Shown: piece after piece, positions 1 to 6,537 of the stretch | Layout: each line of letters begins with the position of its first letter | How positions within the stretch are numbered: the first letter of the stretch is position 1 | From: a virus | DNA: 33,885 bases | Strand: one strand, 5' to 3' | Virus record (IMG/VR): IMGVR_UViG_3300006751_000062 | Coordinates: 1 to 33,885 of that record | Made by a program: the position numbers and the translations under genes | The notes under the pieces: generated by a model | Databases searched by the model: none | Seen by the model: only the letters and a program-made list of their open reading frames with translations | Told to the model about the DNA's origin: nothing

Positions 1-19
1 ATTATCTTAATAGATTGGT

Positions 20-730
20 ATGAAGACTAAAATCATCTGCAAGTGGTGCGGCAAAGCCTTCACCCCAGAGAAAAAAAGCAACCGAAAAGCCTGCTACTGT
101 AATGCCAAGTGTAGAGGTGCGTTTCATAATCAAGAGCAAAGAATTAGGCGACAAAAGGATAAAGATTACAGAGAATTCATAAATAAACAGCAAAGAGAGG
201 CATACCACAGAGTGAAAGCAGACAGACGGGAAAAAGCTAACGCATACAGAAAGAAACACAGAGACAAAATCCTCGCTGCAGGCCGAGAGTCTTACCACAG
301 AAACAAAGACACACCGGAATATAAAGCAACGGCATCGAGGAATGGAAAGAAATGGTATCGAAAGAACAAAGAAAAGCTAAAAGCTAAATGGAACGCACGT
401 ATGAAAGAAGACGTAGTGTTCAGCTTGAAAAACAAGACAAGAACCAGAATAAGTAATGCAATTCGGTATTATGTTAAAGGATTACGCAAAAGTAATGGAA
501 CAGTTGAACTCTTAGGCTGTTCACTATCATTCTTCAAAAAACATATTGAAAAGCAGTTCACTAAAGGCATGTCTTGGGATGAGTTCTTAGAGGGTAAGAT
601 ACACCTCGACCACATAAAGTCATGCTGGTCTTTCGACCTGTCCAAGGTAGAAGAACAGAAAAGGTGTTTCAATTACAAAAACGTTCAACCACTATGGGCC
701 GGTGACAACTTATCAAAGAACCGCTTTTAA
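20..730 (+). CDS. HNH endonuclease-like protein with N-terminal zinc ribbon
   Basis: This 236-residue protein is probably a DNA endonuclease. The N-terminus carries a Cys-rich zinc-ribbon-like cluster (C7-x2-C10, then C25, C27 and C31). A long, very Lys/Arg-rich middle (about 35-130) is probably helical and DNA-binding. The C-terminus has the phage HNH pattern: L-D-H at 196-198, then a C-F-N-Y-K-N-V-Q-P-L-W segment and a final N-L-S-K-N. That C-terminal pattern is typical of free-standing phage HNH nucleases, some of which are homing enzymes. The gene looks richer in A than the structural genes, which would fit separate acquisition. I see no Shine-Dalgarno sequence before the ATG. A structured region and a terminator follow. 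Its target and whether it is active are not visible. Confidence 0.7.
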   Translation: MKTKIICKWCGKAFTPEKKSNRKACYCNAKCRGAFHNQEQRIRRQKDKDYREFINKQQREAYHRVKADRREKANAYRKKHRDKILAAGRESYHRNKDTPEYKATASRNGKKWYRKNKEKLKAKWNARMKEDVVFSLKNKTRTRISNAIRYYVKGLRKSNGTVELLGCSLSFFKKHIEKQFTKGMSWDEFLEGKIHLDHIKSCWSFDLSKVEEQKRCFNYKNVQPLWAGDNLSKNRF

Positions 731-736
731 AGACTT

Positions 737-879
737 TCAGTTGAGGACAACTAACAACAAAAACTAGGAGGAAAGAAAGGCCTCCATATCTACGGTGTTT
801 GTGGATTAAAGTTGGGCAACACCTCAACTGACCCCGCCCCACAGGGTGTATGTCCCTTGTGGTGTGCGGGGATTTTTTT
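737..879 (+). ncRNA. Candidate structured RNA ending in an intrinsic terminator
   Basis: This gene-free stretch contains several complementary segments. 737-746 can pair with 822-831 as a perfect 10-bp helix. Inside it, 748-752 can pair with 810-814, and GGAGG at 767-771 pairs with CCTCC at 781-785 around a 9-nt loop. Competing pairings exist: 739-743 with 748-752, and GGTGTT 794-799 with AACACC 818-823, which would form a pseudoknot with 810-814/825-829. The block runs straight into the terminator hairpin at 832-879. It could be a small phage RNA or the structured 3' end of the HNH transcript. AGGAGG at 766-771 is a perfect ribosome-binding sequence with no start codon at a usable distance. 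The pairings are seen directly; an RNA function is inference. Confidence 0.4.
832..879 (+). terminator. Rho-independent terminator
   Basis: A strong GC-rich hairpin is followed by seven T residues. CCCCGC (832-837) pairs with GCGGGG (866-871), and CCACAGGG (839-846) pairs with CCC-T-TGTGG (854-862) with one bulged T. The loop is TGTATGT, and the T run is 873-879. It ends + strand transcription from the HNH gene before the repeat and promoter region upstream of the RNA polymerase gene. Confidence 0.85.
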
Positions 880-968
880 GTGACTCCTTACTACTTACCC
901 TCACAAGAGGAAGAGTGATCGCTTCGCTCACAGGGAAAGAACGAACGCTCCCGCTAAACGCCGAAGGG

Positions 969-1019
969 TACTATCATTGTTGGTACTCCATGAAAATACT
1001 ATCATTGTAGGTACTCCAT
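969..1019 (+). repeat. Two 23-bp direct repeats (possible operator or promoter elements)
   Basis: Copy 1 is 969-991 and copy 2 is 997-1019. They differ at one position (982 G/T-side context versus 1009 A in the run TTGT-N-GGTACTCCAT) and begin at a 28-bp interval. Each starts TACTATCATTGT and ends GGTACTCCAT. They lie in a gene-free region just upstream of the small HNH gene and the RNA polymerase gene. A tandem pair of this length is characteristic of a protein-binding site or a promoter pair. I did not find a further full copy in the window. Confidence 0.8.
977..1005 (+). promoter_or_regulatory. Sigma70-like promoter candidate within the repeats
   Basis: TTGTTG at 977-982 and TATCAT at 1000-1005 are separated by exactly 17 bp. 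The -10 matches five of six consensus positions, the -35 three of six. The -35 lies in repeat copy 1 and the -10 in copy 2, so a protein binding the repeats would cover the promoter. Transcription would start near 1012 and read the small HNH gene and then the RNA polymerase gene. The assignment rests on motif and spacing only. Confidence 0.35.
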
Positions 1020-1071
1020 ATTTGAGAGTTGCAAACAAGCATTAGAAGTTCTAATACTTCCCTTACGTGAA

Positions 1072-1299
1072 ATGAGCCAACGTAATTACAGAAAAGAATA
1101 CGATAATTACCACAAGCGGCCTACCCAGAAAAAGAGAAGGGCCGCTCGTAACACCAGTAGGGCGAGACTGATGGCTTCAGGGGCTGTTAAAAAGGGAGAT
1201 GGAAAAGATGTTCACCATAAGGATCGCAACCCTGCCAATAAATCACGCAAGAACCTACAGGTCACAAGCAAGGCCTATAACCGTAGCAAAAACAGTTAA
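1072..1299 (+). CDS. Small HNH-motif phage protein
   Basis: This 75-residue basic protein carries an HNH-like core near its C-terminus: V-H-H-K-D at 47-51, then N-P-A-N and K-N-L-Q-V, ending N-R-S-K. Very similar short proteins occur near the RNA polymerase gene in many T7-like marine phages and are usually annotated as HNH endonucleases. The N-terminal half is a Lys/Arg-rich stretch likely to bind nucleic acid. It is far shorter than a full homing endonuclease and may nick DNA or have only a DNA-binding role. There is no clear Shine-Dalgarno sequence before the ATG. It sits between the repeat/promoter region and the RNA polymerase gene, so it is probably expressed early. Confidence 0.7.
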   Translation: MSQRNYRKEYDNYHKRPTQKKRRAARNTSRARLMASGAVKKGDGKDVHHKDRNPANKSRKNLQVTSKAYNRSKNS

Positions 1300-1302
1300 A
1301 CC

Positions 1303-1331
1303 TTGACCACCACCCCACGGATGACTCTAAT
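1303..1331 (+). promoter_or_regulatory. Sigma70-like promoter for the RNA polymerase gene
   Basis: TTGACC at 1303-1308 and TCTAAT at 1326-1331 are spaced by exactly 17 bp. Each matches five of six consensus positions. Transcription would begin near 1338, about 85 bases before the phage RNA polymerase start codon. In T7-like phages the RNA polymerase gene is transcribed by host RNA polymerase, so a host-type promoter here is expected. The weak point is the C at the second position of the -10, normally a well conserved A. Confidence 0.5.
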
Positions 1332-1393
1332 CTGTCTGCCGTGTTCGTGTGTTTCTGCAGGGAATAGGGAGTTTTGGTCGATGAACTATTCCC
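1316..1393 (+). promoter_or_regulatory. Inverted repeats in the RNA polymerase 5' leader
   Basis: Two inverted repeats fill the gap before the RNA polymerase gene. CACGG (1316-1320) can pair with CCGTG (1339-1343), overlapping the -10 of the promoter candidate. GGGAATAG (1360-1367) can pair with CTATTCCC (1386-1393) around an 18-base loop, followed by a CT-rich tract. Neither is followed by a proper T run, so they are not clear terminators. They could be an operator and a leader hairpin or RNA-processing site; this is inference. Confidence 0.35.
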
Positions 1394-1423
1394 TCTCTCT
1401 CTTCACATGGATGCGGCACTTTT

Positions 1424-3634
1424 ATGGTTAATTCTTTAGACTGCGTAGAAGAAGGCCGTAAACGCTTCTATAACCGCACAAAAAGACTCCAAAAGAAACG
1501 GCAGGAGTCCATCACACTTCATGGGCGGTACTTCTACAAAAAAACACTAAACAAACTTTCAGAAAGAATTTCCCTTGTTGTCGCTAAAAAAGCGAAGGCG
1601 GGTATCTACGCAGCCGAGTGGAAACTTATTCAAGACTTAAAGCCACTACTTGTTGCCCACCTAGCACTTACGACAATCTTAGATACCTTATCTATCCAGC
1701 AAAAAAGAACAGCAATTGCCTCTAAAATAGGACAGAAGATGCAAGATGAGATCAACTTCTCTGCCCTTAAAAAGAAGTATCCTGCGTGGTGGAAGAGCCT
1801 AAAGGCAGAAAAAGACAAGCGAGTCGCCTATAAATTCAAGCGTATCTTTGCTGTCAGAAGGGCTGCAAGTGAGTTTGGGGACGCTTGGAAACAGGATTTA
1901 CCGCAAGCCTCCTTGATCAGAGTGGGTTTATCCTTGGTAGAACTCTTCAAACAGGAGACAGGACTGATCGAGTATGCTAGACAGAAAGTTTCTAGAGGTC
2001 GCTGGCAGTATGTAGTTTTACCCACGAATGGGGCAATCGACATAATTAGTCACATTCAAAAACAAGGTAGCCTAATCTCTCCCTGCTACCTTCCTCTGAC
2101 AGACAAGCCTTTAGATTGGACTACACTTGACGAAGGTGGTTACCAGTTTCCATCAGAGGTAGGCTGGAGATTCCTCAAAAGGGTCAGAGGAAAGACAAAA
2201 AAAGAGAGTTCATATGAAACTGCCTTCAATGCTGCCAACACTCTACAGAGAGTCCCCCTTAAGGTTAACCCTTGGGTGTCAGAGGTAGCACTAAGGTTAG
2301 TGGAGTTTAGTAAAGAGGAAGAAGTGACACGTAGGGAGCAAGACCGTGGGCTTCTCCTTGAGACCAATGGTAACCTTGCTTACAGAAGGCGTCAAGCTAA
2401 ATATCACGAAGGGCGACTTAAGCGGTTACCTAAACTAATAGCTACGGACAACACCTTGACCCTTGCGAGACGCTTCAAGGATCAGACAATCTATATGCCC
2501 GTTCAGGCTGACTTCAGGGGTCGCCTATATTATGCACCAACCCATCTGAACCCCCAAGGTAGCGATCTCTCTAGAGGGTTGCTTGAGTTTGCTACACCAA
2601 CTTCTGTCAGAGGTAATGAACATTGGTTCCTAGTTGGAGGAGCCAACAATTGGGGAATCAAAGGTAGCCTACAAGAGCGTCAGGATTGGGTATTGTCGCA
2701 TGAGAAACAGATCAAGGGTGTAGCAGATGACCCTCTCGGTAACCGCTGGTGGCAAGATGCAGCATCTCCCTATCCCTTCCTAGCTTTCTGCAGGGAGTTC
2801 AAAGAGTGGATCACCAATAGGATTACCTTCAAGACTCACCAACCTGTTCGCCTAGACCATACTGCATCTGGCTTACAAATAGTCGCTGCTCTGACTAAAG
2901 ATGAGGAGCTACTCCGACTCACCAATGTAGCTCATCTGGATTATCCTAATGACATCTACTCCTCCATCTTATCTAAACTGAAGGAGGGACTACAAATGTC
3001 CCACCGTCCAGAGGATCATGCGTGGATCAGTTTAGGCATCGACAGGGACTTGGTGAAGAAGCTGACCGTATCCTATATGTACGGCTCCACCTACTACGGT
3101 CTGGAGAAGACACTCATCAAGTGGTATGTCGAGCAATCAGCAGATATCTTCAAACGTGAGGTTTACAAAGAGGCTCGTCTGTTACTACACTCTTATTACA
3201 AGGCTCTCAACGCTGTCTCCGAAACCCCCATGAAATTCATGGAGGAAACCCGTCAACGCCAGAAAGATGAGGTACTATCATGGACTACGCCATCTGGCTT
3301 TCCCGTTTCCAATGACTACCGAAAATCCCAATCGGTTCGCATCAAGACTCTAATAATGGGTGAAGCTGTAGTTTGCAGGGCCAACATTGACACTAGAGAT
3401 TTCAGCCAAAGAGCCGCTAGACAGGCGTTGCCAGCCAACCTCGTTCACGCCTACGATTCAGCCATTCTTCACACCGTACTGACCTCTGAGGAGTGGCCCC
3501 TCATCATGACCCTCCACGATTGTTACTGTATTCCCCCTGCATATTGTGACAAAATACAGAAAAACATCAAAAACACATTATGTGGTATGTTCGGGCTTGA
3601 CCTCCCCCAAGATGTGGTATATACTGCATCCTGA
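1424..3634 (+). CDS. T7-like single-subunit DNA-dependent RNA polymerase
   Basis: This 736-residue phage RNA polymerase would transcribe the middle and late genes. All core motifs are visible by comparison with T7 gp1: D-F-R-G-R-L-Y-Y at 363-370; motif A with catalytic D478 (L-D-H-T-A-S-G-L-Q); the O-helix with R541, K545 and Y553-G554 (T7 R627, K631, Y639); and motif C L-H-D-C with catalytic D699 (T7 D812). At 736 residues it is clearly shorter than T7 RNA polymerase (883), the reduction lying mostly N-terminal, where promoter recognition and melting occur in T7. Its promoters are therefore unlikely to match T7 sequences. No in-frame ATG lies just upstream and the start has no Shine-Dalgarno sequence. 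A sigma70-like promoter lies at 1303-1331. Confidence 0.97.
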   Translation: MVNSLDCVEEGRKRFYNRTKRLQKKRQESITLHGRYFYKKTLNKLSERISLVVAKKAKAGIYAAEWKLIQDLKPLLVAHLALTTILDTLSIQQKRTAIASKIGQKMQDEINFSALKKKYPAWWKSLKAEKDKRVAYKFKRIFAVRRAASEFGDAWKQDLPQASLIRVGLSLVELFKQETGLIEYARQKVSRGRWQYVVLPTNGAIDIISHIQKQGSLISPCYLPLTDKPLDWTTLDEGGYQFPSEVGWRFLKRVRGKTKKESSYETAFNAANTLQRVPLKVNPWVSEVALRLVEFSKEEEVTRREQDRGLLLETNGNLAYRRRQAKYHEGRLKRLPKLIATDNTLTLARRFKDQTIYMPVQADFRGRLYYAPTHLNPQGSDLSRGLLEFATPTSVRGNEHWFLVGGANNWGIKGSLQERQDWVLSHEKQIKGVADDPLGNRWWQDAASPYPFLAFCREFKEWITNRITFKTHQPVRLDHTASGLQIVAALTKDEELLRLTNVAHLDYPNDIYSSILSKLKEGLQMSHRPEDHAWISLGIDRDLVKKLTVSYMYGSTYYGLEKTLIKWYVEQSADIFKREVYKEARLLLHSYYKALNAVSETPMKFMEETRQRQKDEVLSWTTPSGFPVSNDYRKSQSVRIKTLIMGEAVVCRANIDTRDFSQRAARQALPANLVHAYDSAILHTVLTSEEWPLIMTLHDCYCIPPAYCDKIQKNIKNTLCGMFGLDLPQDVVYTAS

Positions 3635-3659
3635 CGTCGCGAGATCGACCTAGTTTAAA

Positions 3660-3683
3660 CTCTCAAGGCGTCCTTTAAGAGAG
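3660..3683 (+). promoter_or_regulatory. Hairpin covering the ssb ribosome-binding site
   Basis: CTCTC (3660-3664) pairs with GAGAG (3679-3683), and inside it AAGG (3665-3668) pairs with CCTT (3672-3675) around a CGT loop, leaving TAA bulged. The GAGAG arm is the only purine-rich ribosome-binding candidate and abuts the ATG at 3684. A 10-bp palindrome, AGTTTAAACT (3652-3661), lies just upstream. The structure could limit initiation; regulation by the protein itself, as for T4 gp32, would be an inference. Confidence 0.4.
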
Positions 3684-4313
3684 ATGAAAAACGAAAGACT
3701 AACCACCGGAGCGGGTATTGCTATGTACCCGTATGTATTCAAACCCGACACCAAGTTCAGCACAGAAGGGGTCTATTGCCTCACACTACGCCTTGACGCC
3801 GATGAAGGGGGCAAGCTGCAGGATAAGCTGCAGGCACAACTCGATGAGCATCTAAGTTCCATCGAGGCAACGACAGGGAAGAAACCTGAGAGGGTCAACA
3901 ATCTTCCCGTTAAGACGGTCATCGATGAGCAGGGTAACGAAGTGAAGGACTTCAAGTTCAAGATGAAACCTTCTTTCAAATCCAAAGATGGCTCTAAGAT
4001 CGAACAGAGACCCGCTGTCTTTGACTCTTCCCTGAAGCCACTCACCGAGGATTGTGCCTTGGGTACTGGTTCAAAGGTGAAGGTGAATTTCTCCCCAATT
4101 CCCTACAGCACACAAATGGGAACGGGAGTTACCTTGAGGCTCGCCGCCGTACAGGTAATCGATTTGGTTCAATGGACAGGAGGCAATGATACGACTTCAG
4201 GTTTTGAAGTTGAAGAGGGGTTCTCGTCCAGCGAATCAAATGCGCCTGCAAGCTCGGCCAACGTACCGCAGGACGCCCCGCAGGAAGAAGCTACGTCCGC
4301 AAGTAACTTCTAG
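3684..4313 (+). CDS. Single-stranded DNA-binding protein, gp2.5-like
   Basis: This 209-residue protein is the likely replication ssDNA-binding protein, coating single strands and coordinating polymerase and primase-helicase. Its position directly after the RNA polymerase and before endonuclease I is that of T7 gene 2.5. The body (about 1-165) is an OB-fold-type beta-rich domain by family resemblance. The C-terminus from about 170 is a Ser/Ala/Glu-rich, probably disordered acidic tail ending in N-F. T7 gp2.5 likewise ends in an acidic tail with a terminal phenylalanine needed for partner binding. The ATG directly follows a hairpin (3660-3683) that includes the purine-rich ribosome-binding sequence. 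Confidence 0.85.
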   Translation: MKNERLTTGAGIAMYPYVFKPDTKFSTEGVYCLTLRLDADEGGKLQDKLQAQLDEHLSSIEATTGKKPERVNNLPVKTVIDEQGNEVKDFKFKMKPSFKSKDGSKIEQRPAVFDSSLKPLTEDCALGTGSKVKVNFSPIPYSTQMGTGVTLRLAAVQVIDLVQWTGGNDTTSGFEVEEGFSSSESNAPASSANVPQDAPQEEATSASNF

Positions 4314-4350
4314 GGCTTGGTAGTCTGCCTTAGAAGCCCATTGGAGACGT

Positions 4351-4707
4351 ATGCCTGCGGCCTACAAAAGTAAACTCGAAAAGAATATGGGGCATCTATT
4401 GGAAACAATGGGTGTCCCATATTCCTACGAGCCTCTTCGGATACCGTATGTCAAGCAACACTACTACCTACCTGACTTCTACATTAACGAAGAGTACTTC
4501 ATTGAGACCAAAGGTCGCTTCCTCGGTATTGACCGAAAGAAGCACCTACTAGTGAGGGAGCAGAACCCAGACATTGACATTCGCTTCGCATTCCAGAATC
4601 CGAAGGCACGTTTGAATAAGCATTCTAAAACGACCTACGGTGAATGGTGTGAGAAGCATGGGTTTCAATGGTGTGGTAAGAAAGTTCCACGCTCATGGTT
4701 CTCATAA
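4351..4707 (+). CDS. Endonuclease I, Holliday junction resolvase (T7 gp3-like)
   Basis: This 118-residue enzyme resolves branched DNA and, in T7, degrades host DNA. The alignment to T7 gp3 is clear by eye. Catalytic E10, D42, E52 and K54 correspond to T7 E20, D55, E65 and K67, within L-P-D-F and F-I-E-T-K-G. The following D-R-K-K-H-L-L-V-R-E-Q segment is nearly identical to T7. Near the C-terminus Y-G-E-W-C-E-K-H-G-F also matches. It is shorter than T7 gp3 (149) because the N-terminal extension and the basic C-terminal tail are missing. A GGAG lies at a good distance upstream of the ATG. The next small gene overlaps its last 13 bases. Confidence 0.95.
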   Translation: MPAAYKSKLEKNMGHLLETMGVPYSYEPLRIPYVKQHYYLPDFYINEEYFIETKGRFLGIDRKKHLLVREQNPDIDIRFAFQNPKARLNKHSKTTYGEWCEKHGFQWCGKKVPRSWFS

Positions 4708-4931
4708 AACCACGCAAGGCAACTCATGCCGTGCTGGAGACCTTTGAGGGCAAGAAGGCACTCGTCTCTGTAGACGATCTGGACACCCTTGTGGGAACCG
4801 CTGGCACACTCCAATGGTTAAGGCTGACTCGTACCAACCGAGAACTGCTTAACAGAATATCCTTTGATGGAACAATAGAAGAAATAACAAGTGACTACCA
4901 AATTAAACGAAGAAAAAAGAACGGAGGCTAA
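4695..4931 (+). CDS. Small hypothetical protein between endonuclease I and primase
   Basis: This 78-residue protein is not recognised. It overlaps the endonuclease gene by 13 bases and the primase-helicase gene by 41 bases, in different frames. It is predicted to start with a short beta-rich part (about 10-30), continue through a mixed segment rich in Leu, Thr and Arg, and end in a basic tail (I-K-R-R-K-K-N-G-G). The overlaps suggest translational coupling between its neighbours. No Shine-Dalgarno sequence is evident. It fills an otherwise 183-base gap in a block with almost no gaps, which favours it being real, but it has no function I can support. Confidence 0.55.
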   Translation: MVLIKPRKATHAVLETFEGKKALVSVDDLDTLVGTAGTLQWLRLTRTNRELLNRISFDGTIEEITSDYQIKRRKKNGG

Positions 4932-6537
4932 CTTCATTAAACACGGGGCTTGCACCGAGTGCGGCTCCTCCGATGGAGTAGGTCTATACGATGATGGACA
5001 CGGCTTCTGCTTTAGCTGCAACCATCTATACCCCAACTACGACTCACCTGACACCGTAGTACCTATGCCAGCCCAATCAGCTACTGCTGATCATGACGGG
5101 CTACAAGAACTATCATTTAGTGGGCTATCCGCTAGAGGTATCTCGGAAAAAACCTGTAAGTTCTGGAACTACCAAATTGGCTCCTACCAAGGCCGTCCAG
5201 TTCAAGTAGCCAACTACAGGGTCGGTGATTCGATCATAAGCAAGGTCAGATTTCAGGACAAAAATTTTCTGCAAGTTGGCAAGGGGAAAATGCCCTTGTA
5301 TGGCTCATGGCTCTTTCAACGTGGAGCGCATAGCAAGCAAGTTGTGGTTACCGAGGGAGAACTTGACGCCATGTCTGTCTCCCAATTGCAGGACAACAAG
5401 TGGCCTGTAGTCAGCGTACCTAACGGTGCAGCAGGAGCAGTCAGGGCATTCAAGGATAACCTAGAATATCTTGAGAGCTTTGAGAATGTGGTGATCATGT
5501 TCGACTCCGATAAGGTAGGACAAGAGGCAGCAGAGAAGTGCGCTCAAGTCTTGTCGGTAGGGAAGGCCAAGCTCTGTAAGTTACCTCTCAAGGATGCCAA
5601 CGAGATGTTGGTCGAGAAGCGAGGGGCAGAACTCATTCAGTTAATGTGGAACGCCCAAGCGTGGAGGCCTGACGGCATCATTGCGGGGTCTGATATGTGG
5701 GACTCTCTGCTGTCCAAGGGGACTTCAACTGCTCACCTTTATCCTTGGCCACAACTCAACGAGATGACGCTGGGCTTGAGAGAGGGTGAGATTGTCACAC
5801 TATGTGCTGGCTCTGGTATCGGCAAGTCAGCCGTCTGCAAAGAGATTGCCTACCATCTGTTATCTGCAGGGGAATCCATTGGTTACATTGCCTTGGAGGA
5901 ATCAACTGAACGTACTGCTCTAGGCATCATGGGCCTCCACATCAACAAGCCATTGTACCTCAACCCTGAAGAGATTCCAGAAGAGGAGCGCAAGCAGGCG
6001 TTTGAGGCTACCGTAGGTAGTGGGCGTTACTTCACCTATGACCATTGGGGATCGATGGGTGAGGCTAACCTGTTATCAAAAATAAGGTATTTAGTAACTG
6101 GAGTAGGCTGCAAAATTATTTTCTTGGATCACCTTTCCATTGTGGTCTCTGGGATGGAGGGCGGCGACGAGAGACGCCTGATCGACAACACCATGACCAA
6201 GCTGCGTAGCCTTGTTGAGGAACTGGGGTTCGCGCTGGTGCTTGTCAGCCATCTCAAGAGGCCCGATGGAAAGGGACATGAGGAGGGAGCAAGGACTTCC
6301 TTGGCACAACTACGAGGGAGTGCTGCTATCGCACAACTCTCTGACATGGTCATAGGTATGGAGCGTGACCAACAAGATGCAGCTACATCAAACATCACCA
6401 CACTTAGGGTGCTGAAGAACAGATGGTGTGGGCGTAATGGAGTGGCAGCTACGCTGGAGTTTACCGAGGAAACTGGACGCTTGAGCGAGGCCATCCAAGT
6501 AGAGGAAGGAGGGGACAATGAGCAGAACGATTTTTGA
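4891..6537 (+). CDS. Bifunctional DNA primase-helicase, T7 gp4-like
   Basis: This 548-residue replisome protein makes RNA primers and unwinds DNA. Domains in order: a zinc-binding primase module with C21-x2-C24 and C40-x2-C43, very like T7 gp4; a TOPRIM fold with T-E-G-E-L-D (E155, D159) and F-D-S-D (D205, D207); a hexameric helicase domain with Walker A A-G-S-G-I-G-K-S (K312) and a Walker B-like F-L-D-H at 411-414; a V-S-H motif; and a R-G-S-A-A-I motif typical of DnaB/gp4 helicases. It ends in an acidic tail with a terminal phenylalanine, as T7 gp4 does for polymerase contact. The longest frame starts with GTG at 4891, inside the preceding small gene; there is no clear ribosome-binding site, but the zinc motif needs a start near here. 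Confidence 0.95.
   Translation: MTTKLNEEKRTEANFIKHGACTECGSSDGVGLYDDGHGFCFSCNHLYPNYDSPDTVVPMPAQSATADHDGLQELSFSGLSARGISEKTCKFWNYQIGSYQGRPVQVANYRVGDSIISKVRFQDKNFLQVGKGKMPLYGSWLFQRGAHSKQVVVTEGELDAMSVSQLQDNKWPVVSVPNGAAGAVRAFKDNLEYLESFENVVIMFDSDKVGQEAAEKCAQVLSVGKAKLCKLPLKDANEMLVEKRGAELIQLMWNAQAWRPDGIIAGSDMWDSLLSKGTSTAHLYPWPQLNEMTLGLREGEIVTLCAGSGIGKSAVCKEIAYHLLSAGESIGYIALEESTERTALGIMGLHINKPLYLNPEEIPEEERKQAFEATVGSGRYFTYDHWGSMGEANLLSKIRYLVTGVGCKIIFLDHLSIVVSGMEGGDERRLIDNTMTKLRSLVEELGFALVLVSHLKRPDGKGHEEGARTSLAQLRGSAAIAQLSDMVIGMERDQQDAATSNITTLRVLKNRWCGRNGVAATLEFTEETGRLSEAIQVEEGGDNEQNDF
6506..6514 (+). promoter_or_regulatory. Strong ribosome-binding site for DNA polymerase
   Basis: AAGGAGGGG lies three bases before the ATG at 6518, with the AGGAGG core five bases away. 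It is within the last codons of the primase-helicase gene and fixes the polymerase start. It is one of only a few strong sites in this genome. Confidence 0.8.

Larger units (their letters stand above)
880..1071. other. Intergenic regulatory gap
   Basis: No convincing gene is present between the terminator and the small HNH gene. The first part (895-935) has short alternative pairings, with a GTGA at 915-918 able to pair with TCAC on either side (900-903 or 928-931). The second part holds two 23-bp direct repeats and a sigma70-like promoter candidate, listed separately. After 1020 I see nothing recognisable. Confidence 0.5.

Noticed and set aside
2-298. 98-residue open frame on the minus strand with hydrophobic stretches
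   Set aside because: It is the antisense of the A-rich HNH gene; Lys codons read backwards give Phe/Leu, which explains the hydrophobic look. There is no start signal and no minus-strand gene elsewhere.
915-1010. 31-codon GTG frame crossing the first direct repeat
   Set aside because: It is short, starts with GTG with only a weak upstream AGAGG and has no recognisable sequence. The repeats explain the region better.
1321-1431. 36-codon ATG frame overlapping the RNA polymerase start
   Set aside because: It has no ribosome-binding site, Cys/Trp-rich composition unlike the other genes, and lies across promoter and hairpin sequences.
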